NCBI RefSeq assembly: GCF_009363695.1 | Contig: NZ_CP045403.1 | Location: 3,978,501 to 4,042,500 of the forward strand | From: Bacillus sp. THAF10 | Lineage (GTDB): Bacteria; Bacillota; Bacilli; Bacillales; Bacillaceae_I | Length of the DNA: 64,000 bases | Direction of reading: 5' to 3' | Part shown: one piece after another, positions 8,377-17,355 of the stretch | Position numbering within the stretch: the first letter of the stretch is position 1 | Layout of the letters: each line of letters starts with the position of its first letter | Translations under genes and position numbers: made by a program | Notes under the pieces: generated by a model | Database searches by the model: none | What the model saw: the letters and a program-made list of their open reading frames with translations, nothing else | What the model was told of the DNA's origin: nothing

Positions 8377-9282
8377 TCAGCCTTTTTCATTGGGTATACC
8401 CCCACCTTTTTTGCTTTCCACCCTTGCTTTAGTTGCACCAATTAACAGTCCAATTCCAAGCAACACCAGCAACATCCCCAACCACGAGGTGCCACTTAAA
8501 CGTTCCCCTAATAAGAAAACCCCTAGCATGGCCGCCGTTAATGGTTCTCCTAAGGCCAAGGTCACTGCCGTAGAAGAGGAAACGTGCCTCATCCCTTTGG
8601 CGAACAATAAATAGGCGATGCCTGTTGCCATAATGCCAAGGTGAAGGCTAACACTTATGCCTCGACTACTCGCTATCCAAGAAAGATCAAACATAAATAA
8701 TAGTGGAAGTAAAAACACAGCACTAAGCGTGAACACTACAGCCACGACAGCTAACGAAGAATAGTTACCTACTAAGTTACGGCTGACAATCGCATAAATG
8801 GCAAAGGATAAACCGGCCCCTAGCGCCATCACCAATCCAACAGGGTCAACCATGACAGATTCTTTGTTCAAAAACAGCAGCATGCACCCGAAGATGGACA
8901 AAAAGGTCGACATCCACCACACCCTATTCGGACGCCTTTTTAAGAAAATCCATTCCATCAAACCCGATAAAATGGGAGCACTACCGATTGCAACCACGGT
9001 CCCAATAGCGACCCCAGTTTTCGTTACGGCTGAGAAAAACAACGGCTGATACATTGCCATGCTAAGGGCGGCGACAATCGTTGCTTTTAGAGGCCAATTT
9101 TTCAAGCTTAATTTTCCTGTAACTAGAACTAGCAGTAGTAAAAAGATGCCGCCAACAGCTAAGCGGACAGCGCCAATGGCAACGGGATGTGCGGATACGG
9201 GGGCAAATGCCTGAGCGGTTCCAGTTGTTCCCCAGAGCAAGGCTGCCATTAAAATAAGAAAGGGGGCTATTTTTTCGTTCAC
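8377..9282 (-). CDS. EamA/DMT-family transporter
   Basis: A 301-residue integral membrane protein with ten hydrophobic helices arranged as two EamA repeats (about residues 6-140 and 150-285). The first repeat carries the typical ALLWGTTG motif near residue 15. Family members export amino acids, metabolites or drugs. The GTG start has GGAGTGA upstream. It lies 86 bp downstream of an AraC regulator on the same strand, so it is probably regulated by or co-transcribed with it. The substrate cannot be deduced. Confidence 0.9.
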   Translation of the reverse strand: MNEKIAPFLILMAALLWGTTGTAQAFAPVSAHPVAIGAVRLAVGGIFLLLLVLVTGKLSLKNWPLKATIVAALSMAMYQPLFFSAVTKTGVAIGTVVAIGSAPILSGLMEWIFLKRRPNRVWWMSTFLSIFGCMLLFLNKESVMVDPVGLVMALGAGLSFAIYAIVSRNLVGNYSSLAVVAVVFTLSAVFLLPLLFMFDLSWIASSRGISVSLHLGIMATGIAYLLFAKGMRHVSSSTAVTLALGEPLTAAMLGVFLLGERLSGTSWLGMLLVLLGIGLLIGATKARVESKKGGGIPNEKG

Positions 9283-9368
9283 AAATACTCACTCCAATAA
9301 AAAAAGAATAGTTAAACCTAGCATAGAAAATCTCGCTCCAATTTTCTTTACCAAGTTTAATATTCTTT

Positions 9369-10061
9369 TTATCCTTTATGAAGCGTTCTGAATGTTTGCG
9401 GCGGCACTCCTTCTGTGCGGCCAAACCAGCGGGTAAAGGAGGATGCATTCTCAAAGCCCAGCTCCTCACTGATTCTTGACATCGACCATCCACTAGAAAG
9501 TAACAGATGTTTTGCCTCCTTCAAGCGAAGCTCCGATACATAGGCTTTCAGGCTTTTCCCCGTACGTTTTTTAAACCAGGCAGAATAATAAACTGGATGA
9601 TAATGCTCCATTTCCGCTAGCGTTTCTACCCTTAAGGCTTCCTTATAGTGGTTATGAAGATAGTCAATGGATACCGGATTAGCGTGTTGAAGCTTGCTGG
9701 TCACATATCTCGTTAAATCTCCTAAGGCCGACTTGTTATCCTGCCTTCCCGCCTCCTCCAATAGCAAATAGCGTATGGATGTCCATTGCTGATCCAAAGG
9801 AAGATACATACTGCTCGTACCTTCGGGTAAAAGGTACGTCGGCACATCCAAGATTAAAAATTCATTCCGATCCTCGGAACGAAAGTGATGATCGTAGGTT
9901 GGAGGCAGATAAAAAAAGGAATCAGGTTTCAGGTTAATCTCCTGCCATTCTGTCTGAATATCCAACGAGCCTTGTAACGGAAACAAAAACTGCCCATATT
10001 CATGCTGGTGGGAGGTTAGCTCTCTCTTATAAGACCTCTTTTCACAGGTGAGTTGGTGCAT
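9369..10061 (-). CDS. AraC-family transcriptional regulator
   Basis: A 230-residue protein with an N-terminal cupin-like sensing half (residues 10-90). A C-terminal AraC double helix-turn-helix follows (about 135-228), including RLKEAKHLLLSSGWSMSRIS and the signature ELGFENASSFTRWFGRTEGV. ATG is preceded by AAAGGAGG. It probably controls the adjacent EamA transporter gene. The first HTH copy is well conserved, so DNA binding should be intact. Confidence 0.9.
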   Translation of the reverse strand: MHQLTCEKRSYKRELTSHQHEYGQFLFPLQGSLDIQTEWQEINLKPDSFFYLPPTYDHHFRSEDRNEFLILDVPTYLLPEGTSSMYLPLDQQWTSIRYLLLEEAGRQDNKSALGDLTRYVTSKLQHANPVSIDYLHNHYKEALRVETLAEMEHYHPVYYSAWFKKRTGKSLKAYVSELRLKEAKHLLLSSGWSMSRISEELGFENASSFTRWFGRTEGVPPQTFRTLHKG

Positions 10062-10097
10062 GTGAATTCCTCCTTTATTGGGACGAGGGACCTGTCC

Positions 10098-11808
10098 GAG
10101 ACTACTGAAAAAGGGGCTTTTTTATAAGCTGTTAAGCACAACGGTTTCGTCTTTCACTTTTTTTCACAGGAAATACCAATATATTGGAAAATAATCCGGG
10201 ACTTAGTCCCTTTTTAGAGGATAGTATTGCTGCTATCCTCTTTAAATTTACGGCTAATGCAGTTAACTTGGCTTGTAAGGCCATGCTTTTTAGATCGTAC
10301 CATTTGGCACGATCTAATCCATGGAAATTTTTCATCTCGCCATTTTTCCATTCTTGGCAAGCTCTTTTCCTGTATTCTTCTTTAAACTCATCCATTTTTT
10401 GTTCCTGGCTGTATTGATAAAATTCTGGAGTATTTATTCCCAATTCTAATACTCTACCTATTGTCTTACCAGTAATACAAACCTCTCGGATGGGACAGTG
10501 TCGACATTGTTCTTTTTCAAAGTAATATTTGTAAGCCTGTCGGTGCTTACCTTTCTTATGATGCTTTCGTATAGTGTTATTGCCCTGGGCACAGAACCAC
10601 TCATCTGAGTCTTTATTATAACTAAATAAATCTTCATCAATTTTATAAGCCATTTCACTGACTGGTATGTAGGACTTAGCCTCAATTTCTTTAATTTTAT
10701 CGAGTATCGGTCTTCGAAAATAAGCTTTATCACCATATACCTTTTCTATCTTTAAGCCACTCTTTTTCGTTAACTCTATTAAATCATCAAAGTTCTTTCC
10801 ATCCACATAAGCTCCATCATCCACATGAACAGCTGTAATAATTCGGTCTTCTGTTGTAATCATAAATTCTGTTTTGTAACCAAAAAAATGAGAGGTTTTA
10901 CTCTTATGCCCAACTCTAGCGTCCTGGTCTACAATGGACCGAACGCCTTTTTGCTTCATAAATTTAGGGTCCGAAACGATAGCTTTGGCATTTTCAAGTA
11001 GTGCCTTAACTTTTGGAGAATTCTCCAAACTAATTGTTTTTTCTACTTTCTGAATAGTTTCATCGAGGTAGGATTTCATGACAGCTTTAGCTTCTTTATT
11101 ATTTTCTATCTCTTTATAGTTTGGAATGTCTTGATTAATTTCCTCCGGAACTTCACCACATTCCTTCTCCACCGTCTTGAAAATCTTTTTTGCCAATCTT
11201 TTCATGACTCTTTCAGCCGTACACTTAAAAGTGTTTGCCTCTGTATGGGTGGTATCAATGCTTATACCAGATCCTTCTAGAATCCCTTTGTCCACGCATT
11301 GCCTTATTATCTCTACAATAACTTCATCAACCGTTAGGTTGCCCTCTAATTTATTTTTACGAAATTTTGTTAACAGACTGGAATGAGGAAGATCATCATC
11401 TGGGTTTACACCTAAGAAATACATGTAAGCAAGGTTTAAAGAAGCATCTAAAATCACTTGCTCATCTGAGAGGTTATATAGATATTTAAGTACTAACAGT
11501 TTTACCATAAGTTCAGGTTCTTTGGCAGGACGGCCATAATATTTACAATATGATTTCTCAAGAGCCTCATTGATAAAACTGAAATCAATTTCGTCTTTGA
11601 GTAATTTGAGTTTATGATTTTTAGGGATTTTATTGTATAATACTGAGTAGATGCTTAATTGCATATCCTTGTCTTTAAGCATAAAAGAAAACCTTCCTTC
11701 TCTTTGATTAATTGGTTCTTGGTCGATTCAATTATATCAAATTTAGGAAGGTTTTCTTTTTTTTATTTATCATTTTACATTTTTTAGGTTGAGTTTTTCA
11801 GCGGTCTC
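10098..11808 (-). mobile_element. Complete IS1182-family insertion sequence
   Basis: A 1711-bp element with one transposase gene. Ends match as imperfect inverted repeats (GAGACTACTGAAAAA at the left, complement of GAGACCGCTGAAAAA at the right). The 9-bp direct repeat GACCTGTCC flanks it exactly (10089-10097 and 11809-11817). Removing it restores the palindrome GGGACCTGTCCC, a sequence found again at 30773-30784. The intact ends, target duplication and open reading frame indicate a recent insertion. Confidence 0.93.
10132..11682 (-). CDS. IS1182-family transposase
   Basis: A 516-residue DDE transposase. The N-terminal DUF772-type region (about residues 40-115, with YYGRPAKEPELMVKLLVLKYLY) is followed by a catalytic core with SIDTTH near residue 143, VDQDARVGHKS near 250 and a KVYGDKAYFRRP block near 315. 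The C-terminal part has CxxC/C motifs (CRHCPIREVC) and the DGLDRAKWYDLKSMALQ-type end seen in IS1182 members. It is full length and uninterrupted, so likely active. It fills almost the whole element. Confidence 0.95.
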   Translation of the reverse strand: MLKDKDMQLSIYSVLYNKIPKNHKLKLLKDEIDFSFINEALEKSYCKYYGRPAKEPELMVKLLVLKYLYNLSDEQVILDASLNLAYMYFLGVNPDDDLPHSSLLTKFRKNKLEGNLTVDEVIVEIIRQCVDKGILEGSGISIDTTHTEANTFKCTAERVMKRLAKKIFKTVEKECGEVPEEINQDIPNYKEIENNKEAKAVMKSYLDETIQKVEKTISLENSPKVKALLENAKAIVSDPKFMKQKGVRSIVDQDARVGHKSKTSHFFGYKTEFMITTEDRIITAVHVDDGAYVDGKNFDDLIELTKKSGLKIEKVYGDKAYFRRPILDKIKEIEAKSYIPVSEMAYKIDEDLFSYNKDSDEWFCAQGNNTIRKHHKKGKHRQAYKYYFEKEQCRHCPIREVCITGKTIGRVLELGINTPEFYQYSQEQKMDEFKEEYRKRACQEWKNGEMKNFHGLDRAKWYDLKSMALQAKLTALAVNLKRIAAILSSKKGLSPGLFSNILVFPVKKSERRNRCA

Positions 11809-11836
11809 GACCTGTCCCCGTGTCCCCCGTGTCCCC

Positions 11837-14104
11837 TTAGTCCCGCAACAACCTCATACTATTTACAATAACCACCAACGCGGCCCCTGTATCACTTAAC
11901 ACGGCCATCCATAAGGTGAGATCTCCTGTGAAAATCAGGATGAGGGCGGCAAGCTTGGTAAGTAGGGAAAACCACACGTTTTGCTTGATGATGGTTAAGG
12001 CTCTTCTACTCAGCGAAATCGTATGAGGGAGCTTTTCAAGATTATCGGCCATTAACACGATGTCGGCGGTTTCCATGGCGGTATCTGTGCCGGCTCCACC
12101 CATGGCGATACCTAAATCTGCAGTAGCCAGGGCAGGAGCATCATTGATTCCATCCCCTACCATCGCGACTTGTTTGCCTTCTTTTTGAAGCTTTTTCACG
12201 GCTTCTACTTTTTCCTCAGGCATTAATTCTGCAAAATAACGATCGACCCCTGTTTGGGAGGCTATTTTCTTGGCGGTTCCTTCGTTATCACCAGTCAGCA
12301 TGACCATTTCATCGATTCCCACTTGCTTTAAGGTTTCAATCGCCTGTACGGTGATGGCACGAATGGCATCAGAAACGGCGATAATTCCGAGGACCTCTGA
12401 TTGTGTTCCAACGAGAATCAGTGTGTTTCCTTCCTGCTGAAGCTGTTTGATTTGGCTAGCAATCCCGGACAAGGATACTTGTAATTCTTCAAACAATTTA
12501 GGATTCCCAACATAATACACTTGCTCATTTATGGTCGCCTGAGCACCTTTTCCGACGATGGTTCGGAAAGTATCACCAATTAGTGCTTGAATTTCTTTTT
12601 CTACAGCATAAGCAGTAATTGCTTTTGCAATCGGGTGATTGGAGTGCTCTTCAATGGTACGTGCGATGCTAAGCAGTTCTTTTTCTGTATTTTTTAGCGT
12701 AATAACCTGCGATACTTTTGGTTTCCCTTCCGTTAAGGTACCTGTTTTGTCAAAGGCGATTGCAGTAATAGCTCCTGCTTTCTCTAGGAAGGTACCTCCT
12801 TTAATCAGCACCCCATTTTTAGCAGCATTGCCAATCGCAGAGACGATGGCGACTGGGGTAGAGATCACGAGTGCACATGGACATGCTACAACAAGTAAAG
12901 CTAACCCTTTATAGGCCCATTCTGCCCACGTTCCAAAGCCAAGTAGTGGTGGCCCAATCATGATGACTAATGCGATACCAAAAACAATAGGGGTATAAAT
13001 GCTTGCAAAACGGTCGACAAAGGCTTGGGTCGGCGCCTTTTTCTCTTGTGCTTCTTCTACAAGGTGAATAATTTTCGCAATGGCGGTATCCTCCACAAGC
13101 TTGGTTATTCGAACCTCTAACGACCCATTTTCGTTAACTGTTCCCGCATAAACCGTGTCACCAACCGCTTTATCGACCGGAATGGATTCACCTGTTATCG
13201 GAGCCTGATTGACCGTGGAAACACCGGAAACAATTGCCCCATCCAACGGAATTTTTTCTCCAGGTTTCACCACAATGGTGTCGCCAACGGATACCTCTTC
13301 GACTGGCATACGTACCAGATTATTGTCTTTTTTGACTAACGCTTCTGATGGAGCCAAATCCATTAAACTGCGGATGGAGTCTCTTGTTCGTTCAATGGAC
13401 TTGTTTTGAAGCGTATTGCCTAAAGCAAACAGCCATACCACAGTTGCCCCTTCAAACCATTCGCCAATCAGCGCTGCGCCAATTGCCGCTGCTGACATCA
13501 GGACGTTCATATCTAGTGATTTACTCTTTATTGCAAAGTAGGCACTTCTCACTGGTTTATATCCACCTACAACGATGGCCGCCGCATAGAAAAGCGTGAC
13601 TAGAAAACTGCTAAGCCCTGTATAGGACCCGATAAACCCAATCGCTAAAAATATCCCCGAGATGGCGGTTAACGGAATTTCTTTTCTCTTTTCAGTTGGG
13701 GCAGCGCCACCTTTTGTGATAGGGCTTGCCGTGAATCCCGCTCTGCTCACTTCTTTCATAATCTCTTCATTCGATGTTTCATGAACAATCTGCATTTTTC
13801 CTGTTGAAAAATTTACACGCACGTCTTTTATTGCTGCATTGGTGCTAAGGTGTTTCTCAATGGTTGCTGCACAAGCGCCGCAGTCCATTCCCTCTATTCG
13901 GAAGGTATGCACTTGATTCGAACCTGATGTAATGGAAAGAGGTTCGATTGGAGAATTTGCTGCTTTTTCCCCACAACAACTGGACTCCTTTGAATCGGTA
14001 CAGCAGGAAGAGGCGTGCTGCGTTACTTCGATTGGAAGAGAAGCCTCTTGTTTATTTCCATTATTTGAACAACAACTATTCGTTTTGGTTTGATCTGTTG
14101 ACAT
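11837..14104 (-). CDS. cadA: Cadmium/zinc-exporting P1B-type ATPase
   Basis: A 755-residue ATPase that pumps Cd2+, Zn2+ and perhaps Pb2+ out of the cell. A Cys-rich N-terminal tail with four CC pairs precedes one heavy-metal-associated domain (GMDCGAC, residues 72-78). The transmembrane metal site CPC is at 408-410, the phosphorylated Asp in DKTGTLT near 452, and the hinge GDGINDAPAL further on. ATG 14104 follows AAGGGTGAG; the GTG at 14113 overlaps that site. It is 31 nt downstream of cadC and shares its operator control. The end lies beside the IS element, which did not damage it. Confidence 0.95.
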   Translation of the reverse strand: MSTDQTKTNSCCSNNGNKQEASLPIEVTQHASSCCTDSKESSCCGEKAANSPIEPLSITSGSNQVHTFRIEGMDCGACAATIEKHLSTNAAIKDVRVNFSTGKMQIVHETSNEEIMKEVSRAGFTASPITKGGAAPTEKRKEIPLTAISGIFLAIGFIGSYTGLSSFLVTLFYAAAIVVGGYKPVRSAYFAIKSKSLDMNVLMSAAAIGAALIGEWFEGATVVWLFALGNTLQNKSIERTRDSIRSLMDLAPSEALVKKDNNLVRMPVEEVSVGDTIVVKPGEKIPLDGAIVSGVSTVNQAPITGESIPVDKAVGDTVYAGTVNENGSLEVRITKLVEDTAIAKIIHLVEEAQEKKAPTQAFVDRFASIYTPIVFGIALVIMIGPPLLGFGTWAEWAYKGLALLVVACPCALVISTPVAIVSAIGNAAKNGVLIKGGTFLEKAGAITAIAFDKTGTLTEGKPKVSQVITLKNTEKELLSIARTIEEHSNHPIAKAITAYAVEKEIQALIGDTFRTIVGKGAQATINEQVYYVGNPKLFEELQVSLSGIASQIKQLQQEGNTLILVGTQSEVLGIIAVSDAIRAITVQAIETLKQVGIDEMVMLTGDNEGTAKKIASQTGVDRYFAELMPEEKVEAVKKLQKEGKQVAMVGDGINDAPALATADLGIAMGGAGTDTAMETADIVLMADNLEKLPHTISLSRRALTIIKQNVWFSLLTKLAALILIFTGDLTLWMAVLSDTGAALVVIVNSMRLLRD

Positions 14105-14135
14105 AGCTCTCACCCTTCGTCTAGTTTCTGGCTGT

Positions 14136-14519
14136 CTATTTTTGATCGATTTCTTCTTTGGAATGTATTAACGCTATCGAAACAAGCTGATGAATATGGT
14201 CATCTGCTAAGGAATAAAAGACCAACTTCCCTTCTTTACGGTACTTCGCTAAGTTCATGTTTTTTAACATCCGCAGATGATGGGAAGCAGTGGCCGTGGA
14301 GGATCCAATAATATTGGCAACATCACACACACATAGTTCCTTCTCTAGCGTTAACGCATAGGCTATCTTAAGTCTGGTGGGATCGGAAAGTGCTTTGAAA
14401 ATTAACTCCACACCGTTCACTTCTTCTACTCTATTTTTTAGGGTGTTTACTTTAGGTTCATCAAAACAAAAGGTCTCACATGTATCCTTTTCAGCAGTTG
14501 GAGCCAATTTTTCTGACAT
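14136..14519 (-). CDS. cadC: ArsR/SmtB-family metal-sensing repressor
   Basis: A 127-residue winged-helix repressor that releases DNA on binding Cd/Pb/Zn. Metal ligands expected from S. aureus CadC are present: Cys14 and Cys18 (C-x3-C at the N-terminus) plus ELCVCD with Cys63 and Cys65. The recognition helix follows (SSTATASHHLRML). It is the first gene of the cadCA operon. Two palindromes upstream (14536-14551 and 14604-14623) are likely binding sites. Confidence 0.95.
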   Translation of the reverse strand: MSEKLAPTAEKDTCETFCFDEPKVNTLKNRVEEVNGVELIFKALSDPTRLKIAYALTLEKELCVCDVANIIGSSTATASHHLRMLKNMNLAKYRKEGKLVFYSLADDHIHQLVSIALIHSKEEIDQK

Positions 14520-14535
14520 GTATCTTCACTCCCAT

Positions 14536-14551
14536 TCAAACGTTCGTTTGA
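14536..14551 (-). promoter_or_regulatory. CadC operator candidate, proximal
   Basis: A perfect palindrome TCAAACG-TT-CGTTTGA lies 16 bp before the cadC start codon. ArsR/CadC operators typically have TCAAA half-sites. Confidence 0.7.
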
Positions 14552-14603
14552 TTATTAGTTCTACGACTATCGTATGCCACCTTTTTAAAATTGTCAAAGG
14601 TTT

Positions 14604-14623
14604 ATTCAAATATTCTTTTGAAT
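14604..14623 (-). promoter_or_regulatory. CadC operator candidate, distal
   Basis: ATTCAAA-TATTCT-TTTGAAT is a perfect 7-6-7 inverted repeat of the kind bound by CadC. It is 68 bp from the proximal palindrome. The TCAAA/TTTGA half-sites match. Confidence 0.8.
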
Positions 14624-14631
14624 GATAAATA

Positions 14632-14670
14632 AAAAAAAGGAAAAAACGCAATCGTCTTTTCCTTTTTTTT
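14632..14670 (-). terminator. Terminator of the FAD oxidoreductase gene
   Basis: AAAAGGAAAA and TTTTCCTTTT arms around a 12-nt loop overlap the stop codon at 14669. A T-rich run follows on the minus strand. Confidence 0.75.
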
Positions 14671-15835
14671 ATCCAATTTTTATTCCTGATACAATTTTTT
14701 CTGCTGCCTGTCTTGCTCCAGATATGTTTCTGGCAATTGGGCCAATCTGTAGTTCAGCTAGCGCTCCTGTCACATAGAGTCCTTCTGCCCATTCCAAATG
14801 GGACGAAACAATTGGGTATCCGCACTCCGCACATTTTAGCTTTTCCCTTTTAATTAATGGGGTAATCCACTCTTTCCCTGGAAGAGTGGGCACAAAACCA
14901 GTGGCTAAAATGATGGTCTTTGCAAATAGTTCTTTTCCTGTTTTCGTTTCCAACAAGGTCCCTTCTTCTACTAGATTGAACGAATCAATTTCTTCGTCCA
15001 TCCAGTCAAGGTGTCCTTTTTTCTTCAGGTGAATTAGCTTTATATGAAGATCCTGTGTGATGGATCCACGATGTCTAGCATCTACAATTTCCTTCCGTCG
15101 TCTTGAGTAATCCGTATTTTTCCGAAAGGAGATCTGGTTTTTGGGGCCAAGCCATCCTGGATCACTATCAAATAGCTTTACTCTGAAAGGATGTCTTTTT
15201 ACCATCGTTACCTCTCCTGGGAACAGGGCTGCCAGCTTATTGGCAAGATGAGCTGCCGTCATCCCCCCGCCAATTACCGCAATTGGACCCGTTAAAGAAG
15301 GAATGTCCAAGGAATCTTCAAAAATATGGTGAATGTTTTTTCCCTCTTTCCTTAACTCGAGTGCCCATTCAGGCCAGGAAGGTTGCTCTCCGATACCAAT
15401 GGCGATGATAATATTTTTAGCTTCCATCGTGTTTCCTTCATCATCTATAATCTGCCAATGTTGATTTTTCTTTTTTACCTCTGTTACTCTGCCCTGTATC
15501 CAGCATTCATGTAGTTTTAAATCCTGATACAAATGATCACAATGCTTATTAAATAGCGCTAGGGATGGCCGTTGATAACGCCCATAAAAAGAGTCCTCAG
15601 AGAATTGTTTCGAGAAATTTCTCAAACCGGATGGATTTATATCCATATGATGAACGGCAGGTGACCTTAAATATGGCATGGAAATAGTGTCTGTCCATCG
15701 TTTCCAGTTTTCCAGCGGTTTCTTATGTGGATCAATGATACGCAGTTTTGAAGTCGTCGTTTTGTTGCTTTGGAGAAGGTAGGTAGCGGAAGTCATTCCC
15801 TGCACTCCCCCACCAATAATAATCCAATCAAACAT
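14669..15835 (-). CDS. FAD/NAD(P)-dependent oxidoreductase, probably zinc-regulated
   Basis: A 388-residue two-dinucleotide-domain flavoprotein. The FAD site is IIIGGGVQGM (residues 6-15), the NAD(P) site is IAVIGGGMTAAHLA near 185, and the ATGFVPTLPG motif near 313 is typical of SidA/IucD-like monooxygenases and related reductases. A C-terminal CAECGYP motif (near 337) is unusual and could bind metal or be redox active. The reaction is unknown. It stands alone between terminators. The striking feature is a palindrome matching the B. subtilis Zur box directly before the ribosome site, so expression is probably induced by zinc starvation. Confidence 0.82.
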   Translation of the reverse strand: MFDWIIIGGGVQGMTSATYLLQSNKTTTSKLRIIDPHKKPLENWKRWTDTISMPYLRSPAVHHMDINPSGLRNFSKQFSEDSFYGRYQRPSLALFNKHCDHLYQDLKLHECWIQGRVTEVKKKNQHWQIIDDEGNTMEAKNIIIAIGIGEQPSWPEWALELRKEGKNIHHIFEDSLDIPSLTGPIAVIGGGMTAAHLANKLAALFPGEVTMVKRHPFRVKLFDSDPGWLGPKNQISFRKNTDYSRRRKEIVDARHRGSITQDLHIKLIHLKKKGHLDWMDEEIDSFNLVEEGTLLETKTGKELFAKTIILATGFVPTLPGKEWITPLIKREKLKCAECGYPIVSSHLEWAEGLYVTGALAELQIGPIARNISGARQAAEKIVSGIKIG

Positions 15836-15852
15836 CGTTGGTTCACCTCGTT

Positions 15853-15873
15853 AAATCGTAACAATTACGATTT
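15853..15873 (-). promoter_or_regulatory. Zur box candidate 1
   Basis: Perfect inverted repeat with 9-bp arms AAATCGTAA and TTACGATTT around CAA. It agrees with the B. subtilis Zur consensus (TCGTAATNATTACGA core) at all but one core base. It lies 17 bp before the FAD gene start codon, overlapping the promoter/leader, so binding would repress. Confidence 0.8.
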
Positions 15874-15975
15874 TATAGTTAAAAAAATTTATAAAGGGAG
15901 CCGAGTAGCACTCCTATAATTGATAACTTTTATCATCAAAGTATATAGTGTACTAATGAAAATTTCAATATACAA

Positions 15976-15992
15976 AACGTAATAATTACTAT
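15976..15992 (-). promoter_or_regulatory. Zur box candidate 2
   Basis: GTAAT-A-ATTAC is a perfect 5-1-5 core, extended to AACGTAAT/ATTACTATT with one mismatch per arm from the Zur consensus. It is about 140 bp upstream of the FAD gene. Confidence 0.5.
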
Positions 15993-16005
15993 TTATAAAA
16001 TGGAT

Positions 16006-16037
16006 GAAAAAAGGTGACCTTTTAGTAGGGTCACCTT
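16006..16037 (-). terminator. Terminator of the DUF1232 gene
   Basis: AAGGTGACC and GGTCACCTT arms with a 9-nt loop are followed by six T on the minus strand, 12 nt past the stop codon. Confidence 0.9.
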
Positions 16038-16048
16038 ACGTTTACATC

Positions 16049-16330
16049 TTATTTATCCAAAAGCTTATATTTCTCTTTTAAAGAAGCTGGTGCCATTTTG
16101 ACCAGTCGCTCTAACACAAAGGTGATTATGACAATGTCATCAACTGCACCAAACAACAATACATAATCTGGGATCAGGTCAAAAGGGAAAACGACGTACC
16201 CGAGCAGAAGCACAAACCCCGTTATTTTTTTCGTCCCTGATACTTCCCTTGACCTAAAATAGTCCACGAGAAAGGGAATGAACCTCCAGAACGTAAATAC
16301 GAAGCGCAACCGCTTGAGCACTTTTCTCAT
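16049..16330 (-). CDS. YkvA/DUF1232 family small membrane protein
   Basis: A protein of about 93 residues with the DUF1232 signature (YVVFPFDLIPDYVLLFGAVDD, shown here split: YVVFPFDLIPD then VDDIVIITFVLERL) and two hydrophobic stretches. The family is widespread and of unknown function. The ATG at 16330 has AAGGTGGGGAG upstream; a GTG at 16342 is the alternative. It has its own terminator and no functional neighbour. Confidence 0.85.
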   Translation of the reverse strand: MRKVLKRLRFVFTFWRFIPFLVDYFRSREVSGTKKITGFVLLLGYVVFPFDLIPDYVLLFGAVDDIVIITFVLERLVKMAPASLKEKYKLLDK

Positions 16331-16392
16331 CCTTCTCCCCACCTTTTCACTAGGTTAAACTTCATAAAGTATACTACACAATAGGAAAATGT

Positions 16393-16647
16393 CTATTGCC
16401 ATCTCTCCAATTTATGAAGGTTTTTCACATACCATCCTGCCATAAACTTTGGAAATCCCATATCTATGCATTTCGTTTTTACGAATTGTTTCATTTCCTC
16501 TACTGACATATCCTTTTGGGTGAACTCTCCTTCTTGATAGCAGTGCTTACAGTACATGGCGCTTTTTGCTTGGTTATCTTCTGTACCGCGATCATCGCTT
16601 TTCTTTAAAGGCATGGCACAGCTTTGGCACTTTTTATATTCTTTCAT
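16393..16647 (-). CDS. Putative zinc-ribbon protein
   Basis: An 84-residue protein whose first 40 residues hold two Cys pairs (CQSC at 7-10, CKHC at 33-36), a zinc ribbon of the Zn_ribbon_2 type. The remainder is helical with a conserved-looking KFMAGWYVKNLHKLE end. Such proteins often accompany transcription or stress genes, but the role is unknown. ATG 16647 has AGAGGTGAAA upstream. Confidence 0.8.
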   Translation of the reverse strand: MKEYKKCQSCAMPLKKSDDRGTEDNQAKSAMYCKHCYQEGEFTQKDMSVEEMKQFVKTKCIDMGFPKFMAGWYVKNLHKLERWQ

Positions 16648-16668
16648 CGTTTCACCTCTTGTCTTTAT

Positions 16669-17295
16669 TTACACTTCTAATGCTTTGTATATTTTTTTGA
16701 CTCTTTTTAGTTGCGGCGCAGTAAGATATTTTTCTCTTTTTTGTAGCACATCCAAAAACGCTGCTTTGTTATCCGCTGTTACGGCAATCAGGGTGCTCTC
16801 AGCATGCTGGGGAATTTCCTTAGGTCTACAATTCTCTAAGTGCTCTAGCAGGTAAGGAAAGATCCTTCTACAATTTTTATTATCGACAGCTGCGAGCTTT
16901 GCAAGTGTCAGCACACCCTTATCATTCGTAATAACAGAGCCGTTTTTCATAGCACGAATGATGGTTTCATAATGAGCCATAATCGTCTCCGAGGCTACCT
17001 CTGCAATGGTAGTTATTGCCGTCATAGCGCCCCACACCAAACGGTTATTACGGCTATTTAGCAGTTCTATGAATATAAGCTCATATTGGCTGATAAGCTC
17101 TGGCTTCACTTGACCAATTTCGTATAATACTTTGATACAGTCGTGTTGTATCTTTTTGTCCTTGTTCGATAGATGATGGACAACTTCTTCAATTCCCTCG
17201 TGATTTTCTTCCTCTGCTAGCCTATGGGCAAGTTCGATATTAGGCTCTTCATCGTTACGGCCTTGCTGTGAAGCTACTAAGTGCAAAATGGTCAT
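16669..17295 (-). CDS. HEAT-repeat-like protein
   Basis: A 208-residue all-helical protein. Repeated helical pairs (for example EGIEEVVHHLSNKDKKIQHD and NRLVWGAMTAITTIAEVA) are typical of HEAT/armadillo scaffolds, used for protein-protein contacts. ATG 17295 has GGAAGGAG 5 nt upstream; the longer ORF start at 17328 does not. It shares direction and close spacing with the zinc-ribbon gene and may be co-transcribed. No catalytic motif is seen. Confidence 0.75.
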   Translation of the reverse strand: MTILHLVASQQGRNDEEPNIELAHRLAEEENHEGIEEVVHHLSNKDKKIQHDCIKVLYEIGQVKPELISQYELIFIELLNSRNNRLVWGAMTAITTIAEVASETIMAHYETIIRAMKNGSVITNDKGVLTLAKLAAVDNKNCRRIFPYLLEHLENCRPKEIPQHAESTLIAVTADNKAAFLDVLQKREKYLTAPQLKRVKKIYKALEV

Positions 17296-17355
17296 GCTAC
17301 TCCTTCCTTTCTTTGTGTTTCTATTCACTACACTAGCACATGTAATCAGACACCT

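Noticed and set aside
14630..14672. A small gene between cadC and the FAD gene
   Set aside because: The stretch holds only palindromic operators and the overlapping terminator.
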